From NCBI GenBank assembly GCA_965199685.1, contig OZ241323.1, forward strand, positions 744,001 to 808,000: 64,000 nucleotides of DNA. Direction: 5' to 3'. Positions 38,014 through 47,712 of the stretch are shown piece by piece; positions within the stretch are counted from its first letter, which is position 1, and each line of letters begins with the position of its first letter. The notes beneath the pieces were generated by a model that searched no databases, was not told the DNA's origin, and saw only the letters and a program-made list of their open reading frames with translations. The DNA comes from SP5GCR1 sp965199685 (GTDB taxonomy: Bacteria; Pseudomonadota; Gammaproteobacteria; Poriferisulfidales; Oxydemutatoraceae). A program made the translations under genes and the position numbers.

Positions 38014-39291
38014 TTAAAATTGCTCTTCTTCGGTTGAACCAGTCAGCGCAGTGACCGATGAAGCACCACCTTGGATTACGGTCGTTACATCGTCAAAGTA
38101 CCCAGTGCCTACTTCGGCTTGGTGGCTGGAGAAGGTGTAGCCTCTATCAAGTGCTGAAAATTCCTTCTCCTGCACCATATCTACATAAGCGGTCATGCCG
38201 TCTTTGACATAGTTGTCAGCCAAATCAAACATGTGGTACCACATGTTGTGGATGCCGGCTAGCGTAATAAATTGATATTTGTAACCCATGGCACCCAATT
38301 CACTTTGGAACTTGGCAATCGTCGCTTCATCCAAATTCTTGCGCCAGTTGAACGAAGGTGAGCAGTTGTATGCCAGCATTTGCTCAGGGAATTGTTTATG
38401 AATCGCGTCGGCAAATTTCTGTGCTTCGGCTAAATCGGGTACTGCGGTCTCGCACCACAATAAATCCGCATACGGAGCATACGCAAGCCCTCTTGCTATT
38501 GCTTGATCCAATCCTGCCTTAGTGCGATAAAAGCCTTCCACAGTGCGCTCGCCAGTGATAAAAGGCTTATCGTAGGGATCCACATCCGAAGTCAATAGGT
38601 TCGCAGCGTTAGCATCGGTGCGTGCGAGTAATAAGGTGGGAACACCGCAAACATCTGATGCCAGCCTAGCTGCAATCAATTTCTGTATCGCTTCGCTCGT
38701 TGGCACCAATACCTTGCCACCCATGTGTCCGCATTTTTTAGCAGAGGCAAGTTGGTCTTCGTAATGTACGCCAGCAGCTCCTGCTTCAATCATTGCCTTC
38801 ATTAACTCAAAGGCATTGAGCACACCACCGAAACCAGCTTCGGCATCGGCAACGATAGGAGCGAAAAAGTCTATTTCGGATTCACCTTTTTTCCATTGTA
38901 TTTGATCGGCGCGTTGAAAGGCATTGTTGATCCTAGCAACCACCGCAGGTACCGAGTTGGCAGGGTAGAGCGATTGGTCGGGATACATCGCACATGCTAA
39001 ATTAGCGTCGGCTGCTACTTGCCAACCGGAAAGATAAATTGCCTTGACACCGGCTTTGACTTGTTGCACTGCCTGTCCACCGGTCAATGCGCCCAAGCAA
39101 TTAATATAAGGCTCTTCGTTTAATAAGCCCCATAGTTTTTCCGACCCCAAACGCGCATAGGCATAAGCCCTGCGTACCGAACCGCTCAAGCGAACAACAT
39201 CCTCCGCACTGTAGGTGCGTTTGACGTTTTTCCAACGCGGGTTTTGGTCCCAGTCTTTTTGAATCTCGGCTATCATTTTTTCTCTATTCAC
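38014..39291 (-). CDS. aceA: Isocitrate lyase
   Basis: Glyoxylate-shunt enzyme cleaving isocitrate to succinate and glyoxylate. The catalytic Cys lies in ASAKKCGHMGGKVLVPT; other conserved parts are YLSGWQVAADAN and VADAEAGFGG. The start is set at GTG 39291 (425 residues, VNREKMIAEIQ) because GGAGGT precedes it by four bases; a longer frame to 39330 lacks any such signal. Together with the downstream icd it forms an isocitrate branch-point operon. Malate synthase is not in the window. Confidence 0.95.
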   Translation of the reverse strand: MNREKMIAEIQKDWDQNPRWKNVKRTYSAEDVVRLSGSVRRAYAYARLGSEKLWGLLNEEPYINCLGALTGGQAVQQVKAGVKAIYLSGWQVAADANLACAMYPDQSLYPANSVPAVVARINNAFQRADQIQWKKGESEIDFFAPIVADAEAGFGGVLNAFELMKAMIEAGAAGVHYEDQLASAKKCGHMGGKVLVPTSEAIQKLIAARLASDVCGVPTLLLARTDANAANLLTSDVDPYDKPFITGERTVEGFYRTKAGLDQAIARGLAYAPYADLLWCETAVPDLAEAQKFADAIHKQFPEQMLAYNCSPSFNWRKNLDEATIAKFQSELGAMGYKYQFITLAGIHNMWYHMFDLADNYVKDGMTAYVDMVQEKEFSALDRGYTFSSHQAEVGTGYFDDVTTVIQGGASSVTALTGSTEEEQF

Positions 39292-39481
39292 TTTTACCTC
39301 CGTTAAAAAAATAGATTTAGCAACAAACACTTACTTCAGAAGCAAGTGCACTTTTAAGGTTTATTCGGTTATTCCAATAAATTGGATTTCTCATCATTAC
39401 TATGTAGCTTATAGGTCTTGGTATAGATATATGACGCAAAGGCGGCAGGATCTAAAAGCTGATATGCAGTTCAATCGGCAA

Positions 39482-39510
39482 TCTGCAAGCTATCAACTTG
39501 CGTATATAAT
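39482..39510 (+). promoter_or_regulatory. Possible promoter upstream of alaS
   Basis: TCTGCA at 39482-39487, a 17-base spacer and TATAAT at 39505-39510, about 108 bases before alaS. The 326-base gap between the divergent aceA and alaS genes contains none of the repeat modules; apart from this I see only AT-rich sequence. Confidence 0.4.
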
Positions 39511-39617
39511 AACAGCATAAGGCTGTAGCTTCAATAGTTTATGGTGATGAACTTTGATTCCCGACCTACATTTATATTTGCCGAGCATTTGATAAAATAC
39601 AGCATTTACGACAACTT

Positions 39618-42215
39618 ATGAAAACCGCAAACGATATCAGGCAATCTTTTCTAGATTTTTTTGAGGCAAAGGAACATAGCGTTATGCCTTCAAGCCCGCT
39701 GGTGCCTGCCAATGATCCTACCTTGTTGTTCACCAATGCCGGGATGGTGCAGTTCAAGGATATTTTCTTGGGTAAAGAACGAGCGGCGTATCAACGGGCG
39801 GTCAGCAGTCAGCGTTGTATACGGGCGGGAGGCAAGCACAACGATTTAGAGAATGTGGGCTATACCTATCGCCACCATACATTCTTTGAAATGCTGGGCA
39901 ATTTCAGTTTTGGCGATTATTTCAAACGGGAGGCGATTGCCTATGCGTGGGAGTATATCAGCGATGTGTTGGCGTTGCCGGTAGATAGACTGTGGGTTAC
40001 GGTTTTTGAGAAAGACAGTGAGGCTGCCGATATTTGGCTCAAAGATATAGGAATTAAACCTGAGCGTTTGGTGCGCATCGGCGAGCGCGACAACTTTTGG
40101 GCAATGGGCGAGGTAGGTCCGTGTGGTCCTTGCACTGAGATATTCTACGACCACGGCGAGAAGATTGCTGGCGGTGCGCCCGGCACCGCAGAACAGGATG
40201 GCGACCGCTATGTGGAGTTGTGGAATCTTGTGTTTATGCAGTATGAGAGAAACTCTGCCGGCGAATTGTCAGCTCTGCCAAAACCCTCGGTAGATACTGG
40301 CATGGGGCTTGAGCGTATCGCTGCAGTAATGCAAGGGGAGTATGATAATTATCGCACTGATTTGTTTTTGCCTTTGATTGAAGCGGTTGCAAATCTAAGT
40401 TCTGCCGAGCATGTGGGTGGCACCTCGCAGAAAGTGATTGCCGACCATCTTCGTTCCGGTAGTTTTTTGATTGCCGACGGTGTCGTGCCGTCTAAAGAAG
40501 GGCGAGGCTATGTGTTGCGGCGTATTATTCGTCGTGCCTTACGCTACGGTCATAAGCTGGGCATAGAGGAGCCTTTCTTTCATAAATTGGTGTTGCCACT
40601 GGTTGCGAATATGGCTGATGCATATCCAATATTAAAGGAAAAACAGACACATATAGTGGAAACCTTGAAAAAAGAAGAGCTGCGTTTTGGTGAAACTCTG
40701 AATGTGGGTTTGAGCATTCTAGAAGATCATATCAAAGAGATGTCATCAGATATTCTGGCAGGGGATCTGGCATTTAAGCTCTACGATACCTATGGCTTTC
40801 CGTTTGATATCACTGAGGATATTGCTCGGGAATATAACTTGAAAGTGGATCGTGTCGCTTTCAATCGCTTGATGGACGAGCAACGCTCGCAGGCTAAGCG
40901 GGCAAGTTGCTTCGTCGACAATACCAAGATATTAGATATCACCTTACCGGCACAAGCCTTCAGTGGTTATCAGAAAACTCTGGAGCAGAGTGCCGTCAAG
41001 GAGATCTTTTGTAATGGTCAAAAAGTTCAGGCGATCAATGCTGGAGAGTCGGCAACGATATTGTTGGATAGCACTCCGTTTTATGCCGAGTCGGGCGGTC
41101 AAGTCGGCGACATAGGGCAGTTGGAGTCACAAGCGGCACTATTTGAGGTGGAGGATACCCAAAAACAAGGCGATTATCATAAGCACATAGGTGTCTTAAA
41201 GCAAGGGACTTTGACCGTGGGTGAATTAGTACTGGCACGCATAGACGATGTGCGCAGACAGGCTATCGTATTGAATCACTCGGCAACCCACTTGTTGCAT
41301 GCTGCCTTGAGGCTGGTATTGGGTGAGGGTGTCGCACAGAAGGGTTCTTTGGTGACCGACACGCATTTGCGTTTTGATTTTTCGCATCATGCTCCAGTGA
41401 CCGACGATGAGATTAAGCGCATAGAACAAATCGTCAACGAGCAAATACGCCTGAACATCAAGGCTGAAGCCGAAGTTATGCCCAAAGACGATGCAATGAA
41501 ACGCGGCGCACTGGCTTTGTTCGGAGAAAAATATGGCGAAGTAGTGCGGGTGATCGGTATGGGAGATTTTTCTACTGAGCTGTGCGGCGGCACGCATATA
41601 GATAGAACCGGCGATATCGGTTTGTTTAAGATTACCTCAGAAGGCGGTGTTGCCGCAGGAGTGCGCCGTATAGAAGCGGTTACCGGCAAAGCTGCGATAG
41701 CCCAAATGCAAGCAGACGAATTGTGTTTGGAAGAGTTGCAGACATTATTGAAAACTTCGGCTACAGAGATTACCGACAAAGTCAAACAGCTGTTAGAAAA
41801 GAATAAACAACTCAAAAAAGAGATAGAAAAGCTAGCAACCACTGCCGACGGCGACGGTGCGTTGATATCCAAAGCACAAGAAATAGAGGGCATACAGGTC
41901 TTAGCAGCACGGGTTGAACACGCCGACGCGAAAATAATGCGCAAACTGGTCGATCAAATGAAAATGAAGCTCGGAGATGCAGCGATTATTTTGGGGGCAG
42001 AGAAAGACGATAAGGCGATATTGATCGCTGGCGTTAGCAAAAGTTGCGTCGATCGCATCTCGGCACAGAGGTTGATTAATGCAATCGCATCGCAAGTTGA
42101 CGGCAAGGGTGGCGGACGCGACGATATGGCAGAAGCCGGCGGCAAAAATCCGGCAGCTTTGGATAAAGCATTGGCATCGGTCCCTGAGTGGGTGCGCAAA
42201 CACCTGGCAGCCTGA
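39618..42215 (+). CDS. alaS: Alanyl-tRNA synthetase
   Basis: Charges tRNA-Ala. The 865-residue protein has the class II catalytic core (FLDFFEAKEHSVMPSSPLVP, FEMLGNFSFGDYFK), the editing domain with zinc ligands HSATHLLH and CGGTH, and a C-terminal coiled-coil and C-Ala region (GGGRDDMAEAGGKNP). Length is typical. In many gammaproteobacteria alaS precedes recA-linked genes; here it runs directly into trpF, one base apart. Confidence 0.97.
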   Translation: MKTANDIRQSFLDFFEAKEHSVMPSSPLVPANDPTLLFTNAGMVQFKDIFLGKERAAYQRAVSSQRCIRAGGKHNDLENVGYTYRHHTFFEMLGNFSFGDYFKREAIAYAWEYISDVLALPVDRLWVTVFEKDSEAADIWLKDIGIKPERLVRIGERDNFWAMGEVGPCGPCTEIFYDHGEKIAGGAPGTAEQDGDRYVELWNLVFMQYERNSAGELSALPKPSVDTGMGLERIAAVMQGEYDNYRTDLFLPLIEAVANLSSAEHVGGTSQKVIADHLRSGSFLIADGVVPSKEGRGYVLRRIIRRALRYGHKLGIEEPFFHKLVLPLVANMADAYPILKEKQTHIVETLKKEELRFGETLNVGLSILEDHIKEMSSDILAGDLAFKLYDTYGFPFDITEDIAREYNLKVDRVAFNRLMDEQRSQAKRASCFVDNTKILDITLPAQAFSGYQKTLEQSAVKEIFCNGQKVQAINAGESATILLDSTPFYAESGGQVGDIGQLESQAALFEVEDTQKQGDYHKHIGVLKQGTLTVGELVLARIDDVRRQAIVLNHSATHLLHAALRLVLGEGVAQKGSLVTDTHLRFDFSHHAPVTDDEIKRIEQIVNEQIRLNIKAEAEVMPKDDAMKRGALALFGEKYGEVVRVIGMGDFSTELCGGTHIDRTGDIGLFKITSEGGVAAGVRRIEAVTGKAAIAQMQADELCLEELQTLLKTSATEITDKVKQLLEKNKQLKKEIEKLATTADGDGALISKAQEIEGIQVLAARVEHADAKIMRKLVDQMKMKLGDAAIILGAEKDDKAILIAGVSKSCVDRISAQRLINAIASQVDGKGGGRDDMAEAGGKNPAALDKALASVPEWVRKHLAA

Positions 42216-42216
42216 G

Positions 42217-42849
42217 GTGCGCACACAGATAAAATTCTGCGGTATAAAAAAGCAATCCGATTTCGCTTATGCGGCATCATTGGGAGCGGATATCGTGGGA
42301 CTGGTTTTCCATAAAGCGAGTCCTCGCTATATTGATATTGCTCATGCGCAAAGCCTAATAGAAGAGGCTGATAAATCAGTGAAAGTAGCAGGGTTGTTCA
42401 TGGATGCCGACCATGATTTTATTGCCAACATAGTCGAGCAGGTTAATGTGGATTACATACAGTTTCACGGCACCGAATCGGTGGAGTTTTGTACTTCGTT
42501 CTCTTTGCCTTATATCAAGGCGATACCTATGGCAGACGAAGCACAGGCAAACGAAATGATAGAGGCGCATCGCAATAGTGCCGACATACTGTTGCTTGAT
42601 GGCCATCGCATCGGAATGCCCGGAGGCGCAGGTGTTGCCTTTGATTGGCGAGATTTCTCTGAGATTGATGCCTCAATATTCGTTGCCGGTGGATTGAATC
42701 CCGAAAATGTAGCACAAGCTATCGCACAATGCCGCCCGCAAGGCGTAGATGTCAGTAGTGGCATTGAATCAACCGCCGGCGTCAAAGACCCTATGTTGAT
42801 GAGAGCTTTTGTGGAAGCGGTGTCGCACGCCGACTCCCAAAAATTATAG
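42217..42849 (+). CDS. trpF: Phosphoribosylanthranilate isomerase
   Basis: Tryptophan-pathway enzyme (PRA to CdRP). GTG at 42217, one base after the alaS stop, gives 210 residues beginning VRTQIKFCGIKKQSDF, where KFCGI holds the catalytic Cys. Later motifs: DYIQFHGTES, LLLDG, FVAGGLNPENV and the phosphate-binding VDVSSGIES. A longer open frame into alaS is rejected because the family starts a few residues before KFCGI. Upstream truA, the usual neighbour, is absent. Confidence 0.93.
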   Translation: MRTQIKFCGIKKQSDFAYAASLGADIVGLVFHKASPRYIDIAHAQSLIEEADKSVKVAGLFMDADHDFIANIVEQVNVDYIQFHGTESVEFCTSFSLPYIKAIPMADEAQANEMIEAHRNSADILLLDGHRIGMPGGAGVAFDWRDFSEIDASIFVAGGLNPENVAQAIAQCRPQGVDVSSGIESTAGVKDPMLMRAFVEAVSHADSQKL

Positions 42850-42942
42850 GAGCGAACCATTCCCCTCCAAAGGAGGGGAATATGGCAAAATCGTGCATAC
42901 ACTATATAATAAGCGGAAGTTCGCGTTTACCTTAATATCAAT
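42850..42942. repeat. Short repeat palindrome between trpF and trpB
   Basis: The spacer holds one perfect palindrome at 42862-42878 (CCCCTCC-AAA-GGAGGGG), the same module as in the MITE. It lacks a following T-run, so I do not call it a terminator. Confidence 0.7.
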
Positions 42943-44133
42943 ATGAAAGCACAACAGCAAGAAACCAATATATCGGGGCATTTCGGTCCTTACGGAGGGC
43001 GCTTTGTCTCGGAGACTTTGATGTGGCCCTTAGAGGAGCTGGAGGCTGCCTATCTGCGTTATAAAGATGATGCTGATTTCATTGCAGAATACGAGAATGA
43101 TCTGCGCGATTATGTAGGCAGACCAAGTCCGCTTTACCTTGCTGCGCGATGGAGCAAGATTTTGGGTGGTGCACAGATTTACTTGAAGCGAGAGGACTTG
43201 AATCATACTGGTGCCCATAAGATCAATAGTGCCTTGGGTCAGGCTTTGCTCGCCAAGCGTATGGGTAAAAAGCGGATCATTGCCGAAACTGGTGCTGGTC
43301 AACACGGTGTTGCAACGGCGACGGTGGCTGCGCGTTTGGGTCTGGAATGTGTGGTCTATATGGGCAGCGAGGATATCAAACGGCAAAAACCTAATGTGTA
43401 TCGCATGGAATTGCTTGGAGCCGAAGTTGTTCCGGTAGAAAGCGGTTCGCGTACTCTAAAAGATGCACTCAACGAAGCGATGCGCGATTGGGTGACCTAT
43501 GTAGATGAGACTTTCTATATTATTGGGACGGTTGCAGGCCCCCATCCTTATCCGACAATGGTTCGCCACTTTCAATCAGTGATAGGGCGCGAGACCAAGC
43601 AACAGATTCTAGAGTTGAACGGCGCATTGCCTAGTGCATTGCTCGCATGTGTCGGTGGCGGTTCCAATGCGCTGGGTTTATTCCATGATTTTCTGGGCGA
43701 CGAAACCGTTGAATTATACGGTGTAGAAGCGGGCGGCGAAGGCCTAGAGGGTGATCGACATTCGGCATCGCTAAGCGCAGGTAAACCTGGTGTGTTGCAC
43801 GGTAACCGCACCTATCTATTGGAGGATAACGACGGGCAGATATTACCGGCACACTCGGTCTCGGCAGGTTTGGATTATCCTGGTGTGGGTCCCGAACACG
43901 CCTGGCTGAAGGATATCGGCAGAGTTTCCTATGTCACCGTGACCGACCATCAAGCTTTGGAAGCATTTCATCAATTAACTCGCTGCGAAGGTATTATTCC
44001 CGCTCTAGAAACCAGCCATGCTTTAGCTTATGCGACACAACTTGCAAAACGCTATGCGAGTACTGATGCCATCGTTGTCAATTTATCAGGGAGAGGGGAT
44101 AAAGATTTAGAGACGGTTCGCAACTTCGTCTAA
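42943..44133 (+). CDS. trpB: Tryptophan synthase beta chain
   Basis: PLP enzyme that condenses indole with serine. The 396-residue protein has the PLP-lysine motif LNHTGAHKINSALGQ, the Glu and gate region IIAETGAGQHGVATATVAA, and the phosphate-binding loop CVGGGSNALG. Normal length. Followed by trpA after five bases; the two subunits form the alpha2-beta2 complex. Confidence 0.97.
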   Translation: MKAQQQETNISGHFGPYGGRFVSETLMWPLEELEAAYLRYKDDADFIAEYENDLRDYVGRPSPLYLAARWSKILGGAQIYLKREDLNHTGAHKINSALGQALLAKRMGKKRIIAETGAGQHGVATATVAARLGLECVVYMGSEDIKRQKPNVYRMELLGAEVVPVESGSRTLKDALNEAMRDWVTYVDETFYIIGTVAGPHPYPTMVRHFQSVIGRETKQQILELNGALPSALLACVGGGSNALGLFHDFLGDETVELYGVEAGGEGLEGDRHSASLSAGKPGVLHGNRTYLLEDNDGQILPAHSVSAGLDYPGVGPEHAWLKDIGRVSYVTVTDHQALEAFHQLTRCEGIIPALETSHALAYATQLAKRYASTDAIVVNLSGRGDKDLETVRNFV

Positions 44134-44138
44134 AGCGA

Positions 44139-44954
44139 ATGGCTAAAACCCGCATCGGCACATGTTTTGATTCATTGGCAGCGTCTGGTCGCACGGCGTT
44201 GATACCTTATATTATGGCAGGTGATCCGAACCCCAATGCGAGTGTGCCGTTGATGCACACATTGGTTGAAAATGGCGGTGATTTAATAGAGCTGGGAGTT
44301 CCTTTTTCAGATCCGATGGCGGATGGGCCGGTGATACAAGCTGCCGGTGAGCGCGCACTGCATCATCGAGTAAGCCTAGACGATGTAATCAATACGGTTG
44401 CCGAGTTTAGATTAAAGAATGACGACACACCTGTTGTCTTGATGACCTATCAGAACCCGATTGAGGTGATGGGAGAGGTGCAATTTGTGAAGTCTGCGGT
44501 GAAGGCGGGTGTGGACGGCGTATTGGTCGTTGATTTACCGGTTGAAGAAGCTGACGTGTTATTGAAGGCAACCGAACACGAGGCTTTGGATATCATTTTT
44601 TTGGTATCGCCTACGACGACAAACGATCGCCTGAAACGCATTGCGCAAGTAGCGAGTGGTTTTCTTTACTATGTCTCTTTGAAGGGTGTGACTGGTGCCA
44701 AGCATATAGATACCGAACAAATAGCCGATAAGGTAAAGCAGTTTAAGAACATAATAACGATACCGACGGCAGTAGGGTTTGGGATACACGACGCGCAACA
44801 TGCCAAGCAAGTTGCGCAGTTGGCGGATGCCGTTGTGGTGGGCAGTGCGATTGTGCGCATAATAGAGCAACATGCTGATACTGATTATTGCCAAAATGTA
44901 GCCGCTTTTATCGCTACCTTGCGCAGTGCCATGGATGCCGAGATTGGCGATTGA
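44139..44954 (+). CDS. trpA: Tryptophan synthase alpha chain
   Basis: Cleaves indole-3-glycerol phosphate to indole for TrpB. The 271 residues include the catalytic Glu in DLIELGVPFSDPMADGPVIQ, the catalytic Asp in VDGVLVVDLPVEE, and the phosphate loop VGFGIHDAQHAK and VVGSAIVRI. Standard length, tight spacing to trpB and accD. Confidence 0.96.
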   Translation: MAKTRIGTCFDSLAASGRTALIPYIMAGDPNPNASVPLMHTLVENGGDLIELGVPFSDPMADGPVIQAAGERALHHRVSLDDVINTVAEFRLKNDDTPVVLMTYQNPIEVMGEVQFVKSAVKAGVDGVLVVDLPVEEADVLLKATEHEALDIIFLVSPTTTNDRLKRIAQVASGFLYYVSLKGVTGAKHIDTEQIADKVKQFKNIITIPTAVGFGIHDAQHAKQVAQLADAVVVGSAIVRIIEQHADTDYCQNVAAFIATLRSAMDAEIGD

Positions 44955-44969
44955 TGATAGAGGTAGAAA

Positions 44970-45821
44970 ATGAGTTGGTTTGAAAAATTAATACCCTCGC
45001 GTATACGCACCGCCCGTAAAGATAACCGCAAAATACCGGAGGGATTATGGGACAAATGCCCGGCATGTCATGCCGTTTTGTATCAACCTGAATTGAAAAA
45101 GAACCTTTATGTTTGTCCGAAATGCGGGCATCATATCAGGATTTCCGCTAGAACGCGTATTGATTTATTCCTAGATGCGGAGGAGCGCGTAGAGTTAAGC
45201 GGCAACATAAAACCTACCGACTTTCTCAAATTCAAGGATAAGAAACGTTATAGGGAGCGTTATATGGCAGCTTATAAAAGCACCTCCGAGCGCGACGCAC
45301 TCGTTGTATATCAAGGTGAGCTAAAGTCCAAGCCGGTCGTCGTTGCGGCGTTTGATTTCAATTTTATAGGTGGCTCTATGGGTGCGGTGGTCGGCGAACT
45401 TTTCAAACGTGCGGTTGAAAAATCGGTGGAGATGCGCGCACCGTTGGTATGTTTTTCAACGAGCGGTGGTGCGCGTATGCAAGAATCTTTGGTCTCTTTG
45501 TTTCAAATGGCTAAAACCAGTGCTGCATTGGCAAAATTATCCGAACAGCGCATCCCATTTATTTCGGTGTTGTGCGACCCGACGATGGGTGGTGTATCCG
45601 CCAGCTTGGCGATGCTGGGTGATGTGATTATTGCCGAACCTAAGGCTTTGATAGGTTTTGCCGGGCCTAGAGTGATTGAACAAACCGTCAAACAAACTTT
45701 ACCGGAAGGGTTTCAGCGTAGCGAGTTTTTATTGAAGCACGGCGCAATAGATATGATCGTGGATCGCAAGGACATGCGAGAGCGAGTTGCAAATATACTT
45801 GCATTGCTGATGAAACACTGA
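44970..45821 (+). CDS. accD: Acetyl-CoA carboxylase carboxyltransferase beta subunit
   Basis: Beta subunit of the carboxyltransferase that makes malonyl-CoA for fatty-acid synthesis. The 283-residue protein begins with a zinc ribbon (CPACHAVLY and CPKCGHH) and has the crotonase-like core with CFSTSGGARMQESLVSLFQM and DPTMGGVSASLAMLGD. GAGGT precedes the ATG. The trpA-accD-folC order is typical of gammaproteobacteria. Confidence 0.97.
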   Translation: MSWFEKLIPSRIRTARKDNRKIPEGLWDKCPACHAVLYQPELKKNLYVCPKCGHHIRISARTRIDLFLDAEERVELSGNIKPTDFLKFKDKKRYRERYMAAYKSTSERDALVVYQGELKSKPVVVAAFDFNFIGGSMGAVVGELFKRAVEKSVEMRAPLVCFSTSGGARMQESLVSLFQMAKTSAALAKLSEQRIPFISVLCDPTMGGVSASLAMLGDVIIAEPKALIGFAGPRVIEQTVKQTLPEGFQRSEFLLKHGAIDMIVDRKDMRERVANILALLMKH

Positions 45822-45829
45822 ACGCAGGC

Positions 45830-47122
45830 ATGAGTTTCGAGAAAGACAAGTATTCGGCAGAATTAGATCTATGGCTTGACAAGCATAGACGAACCCACCC
45901 CCAAGAAATAGAATTAGGTTTGGATCGCGTCAGAGAAGTCGCTGCAAACATGCAGGTGTTGAACCCCAAACAGAAGGTCATAACGGTTGCCGGCACTAAT
46001 GGTAAAGGGTCAACGGTTGCGATGCTGGAAGCGATGTTACGCTCCGCAGGCTATATCACCGCAAGCTACACTTCGCCACATATGCATCGCTATAACGAGC
46101 GCATCAAAATCAATAATCGCTGTGTGGGTGATGCCGAGTTATGCCATGCGTTTGAGCTTATAGAAGCACAGCGCGGCAACATCAGTCTGAGCTTTTTTGA
46201 GTTCAGTACGCTTGCCGCTTTGCAGTGTTTTAAGCTCAACAACCCCGATATCATTCTGCTGGAGACCGGCTTGGGTGGTCGGTTGGATGCGGTTAATATC
46301 ATTGACGCAGATGTTGCCGTCATCACTGGTATCGGTATAGATCATGTCGAGTGGCTGGGTGATAACAGAGAGTCTATCGGTCGTGAAAAGGCTGGCATCA
46401 CGCGACCTGGATTGCCTTGTGTTTGCGGCGATCTGAGTCCTCCTGAATCGATCAAAATATTGAAAAAAGACCGTCCTCTATATTTACTCAACGAAGATTT
46501 CAGCTACTGCAAAAACGGTAATCACTGGGATTTTGAAAGTGCCAAAAATCATTTTGAGGATTTGCCGCTACCGGCATTATTCGGCGACATACAGTTGCAG
46601 AACGCGAGTTGCGCATTGACGGCATTCACGCTGATGAACGATTTCAAGGTACCTTGCGAAGCGATCGTGGAAGGATTGAGTACAGTTTATTTGCCCGGTC
46701 GCTTCCAGATTAGATATCAAACCGTGGACTCCAAAAAGATAACTGGTATTTTTGATATCAGCCATAATCCTCAAGGCGTAGAAGTTATGGTACAGAATCT
46801 AAAGAGCTTCACTAATGGTGCAAAACTGCATGCAGTGTTTGCGATTCTATCTAATAAAGATGTGGATAATGTGACTAAAACAGTAGCTCCTTTGATTGAT
46901 CACTGGTATCTGGCAGAGCCTGATTCTACGCATGCTTTGCCTGTCGCTAAGCTAAAAAGTGTCATAGACCGGCATACAAACGCATCAAATGGTATACAAT
47001 GTTTTACTTCGGTATCGGAGGCATACAACTATGCAGTACGCAATATACAAAACGGAGAGCAATTACTCGTTTTCGGTTCTACGATGACCGTCGCAGAAGC
47101 CTTGAAGGAATTAGATGCTTAA
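45830..47122 (+). CDS. folC: Folylpolyglutamate synthase / dihydrofolate synthase
   Basis: Adds glutamate to dihydropteroate and folates. The 430-residue Mur-ligase-fold protein has the P-loop VAGTNGKGSTVAMLEAML, the TSPHMHRYNERI omega-loop region, ILLETGLGGRLDAVN and FDISHNPQGV. Overlaps the next gene by eight bases. Confidence 0.95.
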   Translation: MSFEKDKYSAELDLWLDKHRRTHPQEIELGLDRVREVAANMQVLNPKQKVITVAGTNGKGSTVAMLEAMLRSAGYITASYTSPHMHRYNERIKINNRCVGDAELCHAFELIEAQRGNISLSFFEFSTLAALQCFKLNNPDIILLETGLGGRLDAVNIIDADVAVITGIGIDHVEWLGDNRESIGREKAGITRPGLPCVCGDLSPPESIKILKKDRPLYLLNEDFSYCKNGNHWDFESAKNHFEDLPLPALFGDIQLQNASCALTAFTLMNDFKVPCEAIVEGLSTVYLPGRFQIRYQTVDSKKITGIFDISHNPQGVEVMVQNLKSFTNGAKLHAVFAILSNKDVDNVTKTVAPLIDHWYLAEPDSTHALPVAKLKSVIDRHTNASNGIQCFTSVSEAYNYAVRNIQNGEQLLVFGSTMTVAEALKELDA

Positions 47123-47708
47123 GATGGGGCAGCATATCAAGCAGCGCTTAGTAGGTACGGTTGTACTGGTTTCCATTGCAGTAATCGCATTGCCTTTATT
47201 GTTGGACGGTGAGGGTTATAGGGCGATGCAAAAGATACAGATTGACGCACCACAAAAACCGAAGTTTGAATATCGCCAAGACGGTTTTACCATCCCTCTC
47301 AACGAACCCGAAAAGCAAGCGGATTTATTAGAACCACCGCCGCCGATAGATATCAAAGGATTCAACGATGATATGACTGAGCCGCCGCCGCTTGAACCAA
47401 TTGACGCAAGCGCACAAAACCCTCCAGCGTCGGAAATGCCAACGGACGAGCCAGCGGACTCCGAACTTACTACGCTGTGGGTGATGCAAGTGGGAAGTTT
47501 TAGCATTGAAGAAAACGCCTTAGCGGCACGCAAAAAAATCAATGCAATGGAAGTTATGAATCTATTCACCGAAATAGAGACGGAAACCGTCAATGGCCTT
47601 GAGGTTCATGTCGTTAAAGTAATTTCTGAGGATTACGAGGCTTTGAGCAAGATAGCCGAACTTATCAAAGAAGATTATCCCGATGCCTTTATAAAAGAGA
47701 GAGAATGA
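47115..47708 (+). CDS. dedD: DedD-like SPOR-domain protein
   Basis: Cell-division-associated inner-membrane protein. In the 197 residues: one transmembrane segment near the N-terminus (LVGTVVLVSIAVIALPLLL), a Pro/Glu-rich periplasmic linker (EPPPPIDIKGFNDDMTEPPP), and a C-terminal SPOR domain starting WVMQVGSFSIEENALAARKKI, which binds denuded septal peptidoglycan. Position between folC and cvpA is conserved. Confidence 0.9.
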   Translation: MLKMGQHIKQRLVGTVVLVSIAVIALPLLLDGEGYRAMQKIQIDAPQKPKFEYRQDGFTIPLNEPEKQADLLEPPPPIDIKGFNDDMTEPPPLEPIDASAQNPPASEMPTDEPADSELTTLWVMQVGSFSIEENALAARKKINAMEVMNLFTEIETETVNGLEVHVVKVISEDYEALSKIAELIKEDYPDAFIKERE

Positions 47709-47712
47709 CTTT

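Noticed and set aside
42079..42216. Longer TrpF starting inside alaS
   Set aside because: The added residues are an out-of-frame reading of alaS; the family begins a few residues before KFCGI.
42862..42878. Palindrome between trpF and trpB as a Rho-independent terminator
   Set aside because: No T-run follows, and the same palindrome occurs throughout the window as a repeat module.
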